DNA from: SURF-21 sp964462595
GTDB taxonomy: Bacteria; Actinomycetota; Geothermincolia; Geothermincolales; RBG-13-55-18
Assembly: GCA_964462595.1 (NCBI GenBank)
Contig: CAYWXM010000016.1
Span: forward strand, 22,168 to 86,167
DNA: 64,000 bases
Direction of reading: 5' to 3'
The notes beneath the pieces are model-generated. The model had not been told where the DNA came from. It searched no databases and saw nothing but the letters and a program-made list of their open reading frames with translations. A program made the position numbers and the translations under genes. Positions 34,545-42,748 of the stretch are shown in pieces. Numbering within the stretch: position 1 is the first letter of the stretch; each line of letters begins with the position of its first letter.

Positions 34545-35452
34545 CCCCTCTCCTCCCGCATGAATCGCAAAAAGGCGTCTTCCAGCGTGACTTCGCGGTA
34601 ATGAAGATTGCTGATCGAACCCGCGAGGCCGGACACGATCTCCGGCAGCTTGTCGGGAAGATCCGGACCGGTGATCACGGTTACGCCCTCCTCGCCTCTC
34701 CACGACAGGCCCAGCCGCCCGCAGATGCCGTCCAGCTCCGCGGATCGTTCCTCCAGGAGGTTCAGCTCAACTCGATCCGTTCCCAGCATTCCCTTGATCT
34801 CCGCCGGCGTACCCTGCTCCCTCATGGTTCCTGCGATAAGGATCGCCAGCCTGCTGCAAATGCGGTCGGCCTCCTCCATGTTGTGAGTCGTCAACAATAT
34901 GGATTTACCCTCCTCGGCCAAGCGCAGTATCAGCCCCCAAAGGGAAACGCGCGCCTCGGGATCCAGGCCGGAGGTCGGCTCGTCGAGGAAGATCAGGTCA
35001 GGCTGGTGGACCAGCCCCATGGCCAGGCTCAGCCGCTGTTGCATCCCCCGGGAAAACAGGCGCACCTGCCTGGCTTCACCGTCCTGTAATCCAGCCCACA
35101 AGAGCAGCTCTTCGACCCTGCCCGGGGCGCTCTCCCTGTCGATTCCATAAAGGCGGGCCAGAAGCATGAGGTTCTCTCGCGCCGTTAGCCTTCCGTAGAA
35201 AGCAGGTTCCTGCGGGACCAGGCCTACGCGCAGGCGGTAGCGGGATTCCAGGGGGTCGATCGGCTCTCCATCGAGCAGTATCTCACCTCTGCTGGGCGGT
35301 GTCTGGCCGGTTAATATGCGTATAAGGGTGGTCTTGCCTGCACCGTTCGGGCCGATGATCCCCAGGGTCTCCTTGCTCTCAACGTTGAGCGTAACGCCTT
35401 CCAGGGCTCTGGTCCCGTCGAACTCCTTGCTGAGGTCCCTGACTGAGATCAC
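34541..35452 (-). CDS. ABC-2 type exporter ATPase
   Basis: 303 aa. Walker A GPNGAGKTT, signature LFSRGMQQRLSLAMGL (SRGMQQR rather than the usual SGGMQ.R), Walker B LIFLDEPTSGLD and switch His in LLTTHNMEEADRIC. The C-terminal ~80 residues form the extra domain common in DrrA/CcmA-type exporters. GTG start with GGAGGTG upstream. It pairs with the permease encoded directly after it. Confidence 0.91.
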   Translation of the reverse strand: MISVRDLSKEFDGTRALEGVTLNVESKETLGIIGPNGAGKTTLIRILTGQTPPSRGEILLDGEPIDPLESRYRLRVGLVPQEPAFYGRLTARENLMLLARLYGIDRESAPGRVEELLLWAGLQDGEARQVRLFSRGMQQRLSLAMGLVHQPDLIFLDEPTSGLDPEARVSLWGLILRLAEEGKSILLTTHNMEEADRICSRLAILIAGTMREQGTPAEIKGMLGTDRVELNLLEERSAELDGICGRLGLSWRGEEGVTVITGPDLPDKLPEIVSGLAGSISNLHYREVTLEDAFLRFMREERG

Positions 35453-35692
35453 GCACGCACCTCCATCTCCGCCCTTATAGAGCTTGATTTTAGCAGAACC
35501 GCGCCAACTCTATGGCTTCGATTAATTGTAACAACTATTGATTTTAACATCATTAATATGTTTAAATCACATTAGATGATTTAAATAACAAAAGCGCTAA
35601 AGGTATTGCCTCTCAGGCATGATATATTATTTTAGGTGAACAAAAACGGATGTTTTAACCTCATAAAGAAAAACGAAGTCGCTGGAGGTAGT

Positions 35693-36724
35693 ATGGTGGT
35701 CGCGGGTTACAGGCACTGGATAGCGGTAGGCTTTCTTTCCCTTCTCCTGGTGTCCTCTTTCTCCGTTTTCGCCGTCCCAGCCACCCTGGGGGAAAAACAG
35801 GCGGAGGCGGAAGGGGTGCGCAGCCAGATCGAGGCGATGAAAAGCGAGTCGCAGCGGCTTGCGCAGGAATACAGCACCGCGCTGAGCGAATACGAGGCGA
35901 TACGCGCCGAGGTGGAGGGAAACCGCGAACAGCTCGAGAAGGCGCAGAACGATTACAAGCGGGCGCGAGGCATCCTCCACGAGAGGCTGCGGTCCATTTA
36001 CAAGTCCGGAGAGGTCAGCTCCCTCGAGGTCCTGCTCGAATCGATAGACCTCGATGACTTTCTCAGCAGATACGATTTCTTCTCCTACATAGGCAACCGG
36101 GATTTCCAGCTTTTCGAAGAGGTCAAGCGCCTGAGGGAGGAGATCAGCGAGCGGCAGAGATCACTCGAGGAAAAAGAGGCGCGACAGCGGCAGGTTCTTG
36201 GTTCGGTCAATGCCAGGCGGCAGGCCATGGAGTCCTCGCTGCAGGAGCAACAGGCGTACCTGGAATCCGTGAACAAGGAGATACTCGAGCTGCTGGCATC
36301 CACGGGGGGCGGAGGAACGGCCGTTTCCACGCCTATCGGATCCTTCGTATTCCCCGTGAACGGCACCTACACCTTCACCAACGACTGGCACGCCCCGCGC
36401 ACGGGCCACCTGCACCAGGGTAACGACATATATGCCGCCGAGGGCACCCCTTGCGTGGCATGTGTAAACGGGACCGTGCACCACGGGGAGGGGAAGAACG
36501 CCGGCCTATACGTCCGCCTGGTGGGCGACGATGGCAACGTTTTCTACTATATGCACCTGCAGCGCTTTGCGGCCACGGGCCACGTCAACGCGGGCACGGT
36601 GATCGGGTATGTGGGCGATACAGGAAACGCCGAGGGAGGGCCGCCCCATCTCCACTTCGAGGTCCACCCGGGCGGGGGCGCAGCAGTCAACCCTTACCCT
36701 TATCTCGTCGCTTCCGACGTCTGA
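35693..36724 (+). CDS. M23-type murein hydrolase activator (EnvC/NlpD-like)
   Basis: 343 aa. I use the ATG at 35693, which has a GGAGGT site 3 nt upstream and directly precedes a signal peptide (WIAVGFLSLLLVSSFSVFAVPA); an in-frame GTG at 35636 lacks one. Residues ~30-215 are a long coiled coil, as in EnvC/NlpD proteins. The C-terminal LytM/M23 domain has HLHQGNDIYA (HxxxD) and PPHLHFEVH (HxH), so the zinc ligands are present and the enzyme is probably active. It likely cuts or controls the cutting of peptidoglycan during division. The ~180 nt upstream is AT-rich and presumably carries the promoter. Confidence 0.88.
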   Translation: MVVAGYRHWIAVGFLSLLLVSSFSVFAVPATLGEKQAEAEGVRSQIEAMKSESQRLAQEYSTALSEYEAIRAEVEGNREQLEKAQNDYKRARGILHERLRSIYKSGEVSSLEVLLESIDLDDFLSRYDFFSYIGNRDFQLFEEVKRLREEISERQRSLEEKEARQRQVLGSVNARRQAMESSLQEQQAYLESVNKEILELLASTGGGGTAVSTPIGSFVFPVNGTYTFTNDWHAPRTGHLHQGNDIYAAEGTPCVACVNGTVHHGEGKNAGLYVRLVGDDGNVFYYMHLQRFAATGHVNAGTVIGYVGDTGNAEGGPPHLHFEVHPGGGAAVNPYPYLVASDV

Positions 36725-37000
36725 TGCCGCATCAGCATGCCATAGACAACGCTCTCTCGAAAAGGTTTCGTCCGCGAGCCCGATGTTTTTTCTGCGAAGG
36801 GCAGTGCGGGATTGGCCCTCAGGCCCCCTTTCCGATCCGTTACTGAAAATGTAAGCGGGAGATCTGCGGGTTGATCGCGAAAGCCGCAGTCCAAAGCCTG
36901 CCCTCGAGATAGACTCCATGTCTTCACGAATCGCTGCCTTATCTTGTCCGGGAGGTTATACTGTCTATGTCGCCGGGAACGAACCGAGGGGGTGAATACA

Positions 37001-38752
37001 TTGCAGCCGGTCGTACTATCAGCGCAGGACCTCTGCCGCACTCCCGCAGAACTCCTGTGCAGCGGCCTCTTTTCCGGGGTTCTTCGCTCCTTTCTCGCGC
37101 GCCTCTCCGCACGCGGCTCTGAGCTCTACGATTTCCTCGTCTTCCATTCCCTGCTCGAGGGCGATGGCGGCGAGGACATAGACGCAGCCGGCCTGGTCGA
37201 ACTGCTTATCCTGCTCTCGGCGAGATCCCTGGAGGATATCTCCGGTAATGAGCAGAGGCTCGCTGCTCTGGCGGATTCCGCCAACAAGCTTCACGAGATC
37301 GTCGAGGACCTCTATAACTACTGGAGAAAACTGGAGAGGTATATCCTGATCGCAGAGAAATACCAGGCCGCAAAGCTCACGAGCGTCGACTACCATAACT
37401 GGTTCATCGAGGCCACCCAATCCTTCGAGGGCCTGGTGCGTGAAACTTACCGCCGTATCGCCTACAACATCGGCGGCGAACTGCCCCGGGTCTACCGGCA
37501 GTTGCCCAGCGGCGCGGGCGCGGGGGCGTTGATAGAGGAAATACCGTGGGGTTGCCCGCACGGGGATTACGCGGCACTCGCCGGGATCCCCTTCGTGCAA
37601 CTGGTGGTGATCGAACCGCCGCTCATCCTCTATACGCGCCGCAACTACCGCAGTGGCGCTATCAAGCCCCTGCAGGAGAACCCCCTGCGCCGGCTGGGGG
37701 AACTCCAGGGCAACTGGTACTGCTACCCGGCCAGGGTCGGCCTGCTGCGCATCTTCATCTATTTCCAAGTGGAGTTCCTCCACCTGGGGATAAGCCTGTG
37801 CAACCTCTTTGAAATGATCCCTGGGGAGGAGATACATTCCAGCGTACCCGATGGCATACTGGTCTTCGGAGGAGCCGCCGAATCGCTTCCCCCCGACGAG
37901 ACCTTCTACCATGAGGATGGAGAGCGTGACCTGGTCGTCGCGTACGTGAGCGGCACCGAGGAACACGATTATTTCGGGTACATGAAAAAGGCGGCCCTTA
38001 CCCTGCATAACGTGATCATGCTCAACCGCGGCATGCTGCCGCTCCATGGCGCAATGGCCCATATACGCATGAGTTCCGGAAGCGAGGTGAATATCGTCAT
38101 CGTCGGGGACAGCGGAGCGGGCAAGTCGGAAACGCTGGAGGCCCTGCGGGCGATCGCGGGCGAAGGCAACGTGGACATGAGGGTTATATTCGACGATATG
38201 GGCGTGCTCGGCGGCGACAACGAGGGGCGCGTGCTCGCCTACGGCACCGAGATCGGCGCCTTCGTCCGCCTGGACGACCTGCAGCCGGGATACGCGTATT
38301 CCGAAGTGGACCGCTCGATCTTCATGAATCCCCAGCTATCCAATGCCAGGGTCGTGATACCGATAACCGAATACAGATATATAACCCGTGGACATACGGT
38401 CGACGTCCTTCTCTACGCCAACAACTACGAGGAGGTGGACGAGGATCACCCCATCCTGGAGTTCTTCTCCTCTATCGACGAGGCCCTGCCCGTATTCGAG
38501 AGCGGGGCTCGCATGGCAAAAGGTACGACCGATGAAAAGGGCCTGGTGCATTCCTACTTCGCCAATCCCTTCGGAGCCCCACAGAAGCGGCGAGAGCACG
38601 AGGCCATATCGAGATATTTCTTCGAAAGGCTCCTCGCGTCCGGCATCCGCATCGGCACGCTTAGAACCAGGCTCGGCCTCGGGGGATACGAGATGCTCGG
38701 TCCCGAAAAGGCAGCTCAAGCCATCCTCGAGGAATTCCTCCAGGGTGCATGA
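37001..38752 (+). CDS. PEP carboxykinase / HPr-kinase-like P-loop protein of unknown role
   Basis: 583 aa from a TTG at 37001 with a GAGGGGGTG site 6 nt upstream; the frame is open back to 36944. About residue 385 a P-loop reads VNIVIVGDSGAGKSETLEAL, followed by VDMRVIFDDMGVLGG, the paired Asp used for metal and nucleotide by PEP carboxykinase and HPr kinase. The preceding LPLHGAMAHIRM also fits that fold. The N-terminal ~380 residues are helical then mixed, with no domain I know. The C-terminus (HSYFANPFGAPQKRREHEAI) contains a Gly-rich and Arg/Lys-rich stretch. It could be a protein kinase or a divergent PEPCK; the substrate is unknown. No close neighbour explains it. Confidence 0.65.
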   Translation: MQPVVLSAQDLCRTPAELLCSGLFSGVLRSFLARLSARGSELYDFLVFHSLLEGDGGEDIDAAGLVELLILLSARSLEDISGNEQRLAALADSANKLHEIVEDLYNYWRKLERYILIAEKYQAAKLTSVDYHNWFIEATQSFEGLVRETYRRIAYNIGGELPRVYRQLPSGAGAGALIEEIPWGCPHGDYAALAGIPFVQLVVIEPPLILYTRRNYRSGAIKPLQENPLRRLGELQGNWYCYPARVGLLRIFIYFQVEFLHLGISLCNLFEMIPGEEIHSSVPDGILVFGGAAESLPPDETFYHEDGERDLVVAYVSGTEEHDYFGYMKKAALTLHNVIMLNRGMLPLHGAMAHIRMSSGSEVNIVIVGDSGAGKSETLEALRAIAGEGNVDMRVIFDDMGVLGGDNEGRVLAYGTEIGAFVRLDDLQPGYAYSEVDRSIFMNPQLSNARVVIPITEYRYITRGHTVDVLLYANNYEEVDEDHPILEFFSSIDEALPVFESGARMAKGTTDEKGLVHSYFANPFGAPQKRREHEAISRYFFERLLASGIRIGTLRTRLGLGGYEMLGPEKAAQAILEEFLQGA

Positions 38753-38912
38753 TGCTCGGGGAGATAGCTCCGCTCCGGTCCCATAGCCGCCTTCCCCCGT
38801 CAAGCTATCGAGCCCATGGCCGGAGGAAACAAGCTCCCAGCTCCCGCCGCAAGGGGATTTTGCCTGCCCTATCAGGGCGACTGACGAGCAGCTTCACCCC
38901 CGCTTCAGCGTT

Positions 38913-39692
38913 TCACAGGCCCCGATCGGGAGGCTCCGGGCCCCCACTTTCCCACCATCGCTCCTCGGGCATGCGCGACAAAGCGTCCCTGCGCCGCCGC
39001 AATATAGGATAGAAGATACCGGTGATGATCATCCCCATGGCAGCCCCCCCGATATGGGCGAAGAACGCCGTTCCCACCACCCCCGTTCCCACCGACGTCA
39101 ACCCCTCGACTACCTGGAGTATTATCCATAAGCCGATGACCACGAAGGCCGGGACGGGCAGTATGAACAGGAAAACCCACGTCCACACCCAGGCGCGCGG
39201 GTACAGCAGAAGATATGCCCCGAGAACCCCCGATATCGCTCCGCTCGCGCCGAGCAGGGGGTTGAAGCTGTTGGGATAGAGCGCTATGTGCGCAAAAGTC
39301 CCGAAAAGCCCGCAGGCCAGGTAGAAGATGAGGAAAGCGATGTGCCCCATGGTGTCCTCTACGTTGTTCCCGAAGATCCACAGAAACAGCATGTTGCCCA
39401 GGATATGCAGCCATCCCTCGTGCAGAAACAGAGACGTCAAGAGCGGCAGATATATCTGTTTGGGGGGCGCTGCCTGCAGCGAGTAGCCAAGGACCTGCTG
39501 CAGGGCGGGCAGGGGGAGCTGTCCGGCGTGAACTATCTCCCAGGGAACCACTGAAAATCGATAGATGAAAGTCCCGTACTGCGAAGCGCTCAGAAATAGC
39601 ATGTATATGAACACGGCTGCGTTGACCAGGAGCAAGCCGATCGTCACCACCGGCGTCCTCCTGGTCGGATTTCTGTCGAAGAGCGGCAACAT
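38913..39692 (-). CDS. Rhomboid family intramembrane serine protease
   Basis: 259 aa with six membrane helices. The catalytic Ser lies in PLLGASGAISGVLG (GxSG) and the catalytic His in FFAHIGGAAMGM. The second-helix motif LFLHEGWLHILGNMLFLWIFG with the oxyanion His/Asn is present. It cuts membrane proteins within the bilayer. A GGAGAG site precedes the ATG. The C-terminal tail is charged and cytoplasmic. The target is unknown. Confidence 0.93.
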   Translation of the reverse strand: MLPLFDRNPTRRTPVVTIGLLLVNAAVFIYMLFLSASQYGTFIYRFSVVPWEIVHAGQLPLPALQQVLGYSLQAAPPKQIYLPLLTSLFLHEGWLHILGNMLFLWIFGNNVEDTMGHIAFLIFYLACGLFGTFAHIALYPNSFNPLLGASGAISGVLGAYLLLYPRAWVWTWVFLFILPVPAFVVIGLWIILQVVEGLTSVGTGVVGTAFFAHIGGAAMGMIITGIFYPILRRRRDALSRMPEERWWESGGPEPPDRGL

Positions 39693-39707
39693 GGCGTATT
39701 CTCTCCC

Positions 39708-40430
39708 TTACCTCTTTACCGCTACCGCTATCATGAACCCCCTCGCCCATTTGATGCCCAGAAACCCGACCAGTTTTTCGTACGCCACCGCCAGCAGGCC
39801 CAGCGGCTTGATCACCGCGCTTACGCAGCAGTCGCTGTAGGTGTCGAGGTGCGTTACAGCGAACCCGGCTCTTTCCAGCTCCACGCGCATCTTGCGCGGG
39901 GTATTGCAACGGTAGTGAACGGGGAATATGTCATGGACCGGCCTGCCGCTGAACATCTCGACCAGGCGCATGCGCCTGCTCTGGTCAAGCAAACGCGAGA
40001 GAAGATAGTTGACGAAGTAAGGGTAGTAGATGATATTCGGCGTCATTACGACTAACCGGCCGCCGCTCCGCAAGGATGCGTTTACCTGCCTCAGAAACGA
40101 GGCGGGATTCTCCAGGTGCTCGACGAGGAACTTGCAGGCCGCGAGGTCCACGCTTCCGGGGTCAAGGGGGATATCGCGGTTTAGATCGGCTACTACGTAC
40201 CTCTGATAAGAGCCCTGCAAGGGCCTGTCGTCAACCCCGATTATCTCACCGGCTCTCTCTCCCATGAAGGCGAGGTAGCTCTCATCGCCACATCCCAGGT
40301 CGATAACCCGGCACCCCACGGAACACGCCGTCTCCAGGAGGTGGATGAAGGTGGAATAAGCGTCAGGTTCTCCACCCGACCAGCGGCGGTAAAGCGTCGC
40401 GGTCCATTCCCGGCATGCATCGCGATTCAC
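39708..40430 (-). CDS. SAM-dependent methyltransferase (class I)
   Basis: 240 aa. The SAM-binding motif is CRVIDLGCGDESYLAF, then EIIGVDDRP (acidic end of strand 2) and the conserved region SLRSGGRLVVMTPN. It resembles UbiE/Methyltransf_11-type enzymes. The C-terminus has a hydrophobic stretch (IKPLGLLAVAYEKLVGFLGI) that may attach it to the membrane. GTG start overlaps the HAD gene stop by 4 nt (GTGA). The substrate is unknown; polyketide, quinone, lipid or cell-surface sugar targets are possible. Confidence 0.82.
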   Translation of the reverse strand: MNRDACREWTATLYRRWSGGEPDAYSTFIHLLETACSVGCRVIDLGCGDESYLAFMGERAGEIIGVDDRPLQGSYQRYVVADLNRDIPLDPGSVDLAACKFLVEHLENPASFLRQVNASLRSGGRLVVMTPNIIYYPYFVNYLLSRLLDQSRRMRLVEMFSGRPVHDIFPVHYRCNTPRKMRVELERAGFAVTHLDTYSDCCVSAVIKPLGLLAVAYEKLVGFLGIKWARGFMIAVAVKR

Positions 40431-41233
40431 AGCAGCTCCAGAAGGCTGTCCACGATGAGGTCGGGTTGGGGCTCGAATCCCTCCAGGTCATCGCGGCCGG
40501 CCACACCGGTCAGCACCAGGCAGGTATCGAGGCCGGCGCGCCAGCCGCCGAGTACGTCCGTTTCCAGGCGGTCCCCTATGATCAGGGACCGGTCGACCTT
40601 GCCTCCGGTGATCGATAGCGCGGTCTCGAACATGTAGGCGTTCGGTTTCCCGATGACGAGGGCTTTGCGTCCGGCCGCGGTCTCGAGCGCCGCAACTATC
40701 GACCCCGCACCAGGCCAGAAACCATCGGGTGCCGGAAAGGTCGCGTCATCGTTGGTGGCTATGAACACGGCCCCGGCATGCAGGGCCAGGCAGGCTACGC
40801 GCAGCTTGTCGTAGGAAAGCTCGGTATCCCAGCCCGCGATGACGAAATCCGCCCTACTCCCCTCTTCTCCGGAAACCAGCTCCAGCAGCGTTCCGGACAG
40901 GGCTTCCTCCAGGCCCGGCCCACCGATGAAGAACGCCGTTCTTCCCTCGAGATCGTAGTTCTCCTCGAGGAAGCTCGCGGTAGCCACCGAGCTGGTCAGT
41001 ATCTCTCTCTCAGGCGCCTCAATCCCCATGCCGAGCAGTCTTTCCCTGTACTCGGTCCTGGTATTCTTGGAGTTGTTGGTAATGAAGAGTATGCCCTTCC
41101 GCATATCCCTCAGATGTCTGATGAATTCCACCGCATCGGGTATAGGCTGATGATTAAGGTAGATGACGCCGTCCATGTCCAGGAGGAAGTCGTCATACCT
41201 GTCCACCGCGGCAAAGCTCTTCTCATCCTTCAA
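40427..41233 (-). CDS. HAD-superfamily hydrolase, NagD/PNPase-like (TIGR01460 type)
   Basis: 268 aa from a TTG at 41233 with an AAGGGGG site ~8 nt upstream, overlapping the TPR gene by 11 nt. Motifs are DFLLDMDGVIYLNH (nucleophile DxD), LFITNNSKNTRTEY (Thr/Ser motif), the C2 cap with GKPNAYMFE and the metal motif IIGDRLETDVLGG. Such enzymes dephosphorylate sugar phosphates, glycerol phosphate or nucleotides. The next gene is a methyltransferase, but no pathway is evident. Confidence 0.88.
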   Translation of the reverse strand: MKDEKSFAAVDRYDDFLLDMDGVIYLNHQPIPDAVEFIRHLRDMRKGILFITNNSKNTRTEYRERLLGMGIEAPEREILTSSVATASFLEENYDLEGRTAFFIGGPGLEEALSGTLLELVSGEEGSRADFVIAGWDTELSYDKLRVACLALHAGAVFIATNDDATFPAPDGFWPGAGSIVAALETAAGRKALVIGKPNAYMFETALSITGGKVDRSLIIGDRLETDVLGGWRAGLDTCLVLTGVAGRDDLEGFEPQPDLIVDSLLELL

Positions 41234-41615
41234 GTCCCCGTCCCCCTTGCTCGCGCAGTTTCCGCCGGTAGCGCCGCAGGGCCTCACCGTACATGTCTAC
41301 CTCCGGAGCCATGACCGCCGCCATTTTGACCTGCCCGATGGCCTGCTTCACGTCTCCCCCCCGGAAAAGGCAACGGCTCAGCCCGTACCTCGCGAAATGA
41401 TTGGTGGGATCGACTTCCAGCGCTTCCTCGAACTCGCGCCTCGCCGACAGGTGACGGCCGCAGTTGTAATAGGCTATGCCCAGCGTCTCCAGCACGGAAC
41501 CCCGTCCGGGCTCGAGGCGCTTGACTCTCTCCAGCAGGTCAACGGCTTCATCCGCCTTACGATCCCGCAGGAGCTCTCTCGCCTCTTGGAAAAGCTCGTA
41601 AGCGCTGCCAGACAA
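41223..41615 (-). CDS. Small TPR-repeat protein
   Basis: 130 aa from a TTG with AGGAG upstream. About three TPR units: YELFQEARELLRDRKADEAVDLLERVKRLEP, VLETLGIAYYNCGRHLSARREFEEALEVDP and RYGLSRCLFRGGDVKQAIGQVKMAAVMAP. TPR repeats bind other proteins. It begins next to the zinc-ribbon membrane protein's stop and overlaps the HAD gene, so the run from 42702 to 39708 is one likely operon. Confidence 0.85.
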   Translation of the reverse strand: MSGSAYELFQEARELLRDRKADEAVDLLERVKRLEPGRGSVLETLGIAYYNCGRHLSARREFEEALEVDPTNHFARYGLSRCLFRGGDVKQAIGQVKMAAVMAPEVDMYGEALRRYRRKLREQGGRGLEG

Positions 41616-41616
41616 A

Positions 41617-42702
41617 TCAACCGGCTCCTCTCTCTATTTCTTTCTCCGCGCCTTTCCCGTCCTTTCGCTCCGAAAGGCGTACCAATCCGGAAAAGGCGAG
41701 AAGCGCGCCGGAGAGCACCATCATGTATACAGTCCAGAAAGACTGCCGTTCGAGCTGCCCGCTTGCGGCATCCGCGCTCGCACCGATCTTTCTCAGGGCG
41801 ATCTCGAAGATATTGGCGTTGGAGGCGATAGCGACATAGACGAGCGGTATTATCACTACCCCGGCTGCAAAGAGAACCGCACCGTAGTCCACCACACGGA
41901 ATACCCCCTTTAAAAACCACGCTGCCAGCATGTAAAGAAAAGCGGCTGCCGCCAAGACCACGCACACGTAAGCGGCGGCCCCCAGGTCCGTACCCGATAC
42001 CTTGATAACCTGCATCCCGGCCGCTTCTCCCCCGACCCATTCGACCTTTACCCATGCCTGGAAAGACAGCAGGATTATGAGCAGTACGGCGAGGGAAGCC
42101 ATGCATGACGCCGCCTTATCCCAACGATCCATGGCACGGTCCCTGTAACCGACAACGCCCATGAAACCGCTTTGCCGCTTCGAAGCCGTGGCCGGCTCCC
42201 CCTCCACGGCTTTTAACCCCGGCCTGCGCTGCTGGCCCCCTCCGCGCAATGCGAATCTGGACCGGCCGGGGGTTTTTATGGCCAGGCCCTGTTTACCGGC
42301 CGCCGCGGTCTCTTCCTTCTTCCTCTTGAACTTCAAGCGTTCAAATGCCGCATAGGTCCTCTCGCTGAAAGTAATGGTAATGGTGAACCTCTTCTTGCCC
42401 GCCTTTTCCTTGGTTGCCTTTTCCTGTCCGGATCTAAGGGTGAGTACTTTCTTGCCGGAGGCGGGGGTCAGGGAGCCACTTGGCTTGCTGGCCGGCGCCA
42501 CCCCCGCAGGCGCGGAGGCCCGCGGCGGGGGCAAGCTCTCAGTAGAGATTTCCTGCTTTGAGCTTTCCACCTCCGTCTTTGCAAGGGAAGGCTGCGTTAC
42601 TCCCCCCGATGGACCCATCCGGCCTTTCATCTTGACGTAGCATTCCTCGCAGAAGAACCTCCCCGCGGGGATCTTCTTGCCGCAACTCACGCATTCAGCC
42701 AT
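41617..42702 (-). CDS. Zinc-ribbon and four-helix membrane protein
   Basis: 361 aa. Residues 1-25 form a zinc ribbon (MAECVSCGKKIPAGRFFCEECY, CxxC and CxxC). Residues ~30-195 are a low-complexity linker rich in Ala, Gly, Ser and Lys. The C-terminal ~140 residues have four membrane helices, the first pair separated by QAWVKVEWVGGEAAGMQV. The arrangement is a cytoplasmic ribbon on a membrane anchor, and the hydrophobic half resembles the protein encoded between 16S and 23S (AW.KVE motif). Function unknown; GGAG ribosome binding site before the ATG. Confidence 0.8.
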   Translation of the reverse strand: MAECVSCGKKIPAGRFFCEECYVKMKGRMGPSGGVTQPSLAKTEVESSKQEISTESLPPPRASAPAGVAPASKPSGSLTPASGKKVLTLRSGQEKATKEKAGKKRFTITITFSERTYAAFERLKFKRKKEETAAAGKQGLAIKTPGRSRFALRGGGQQRRPGLKAVEGEPATASKRQSGFMGVVGYRDRAMDRWDKAASCMASLAVLLIILLSFQAWVKVEWVGGEAAGMQVIKVSGTDLGAAAYVCVVLAAAAFLYMLAAWFLKGVFRVVDYGAVLFAAGVVIIPLVYVAIASNANIFEIALRKIGASADAASGQLERQSFWTVYMMVLSGALLAFSGLVRLSERKDGKGAEKEIERGAG

Positions 42703-42748
42703 TCGGGACTCCGTTCACGGCACGTCTGCGTTCCGCATCCATTCACGT

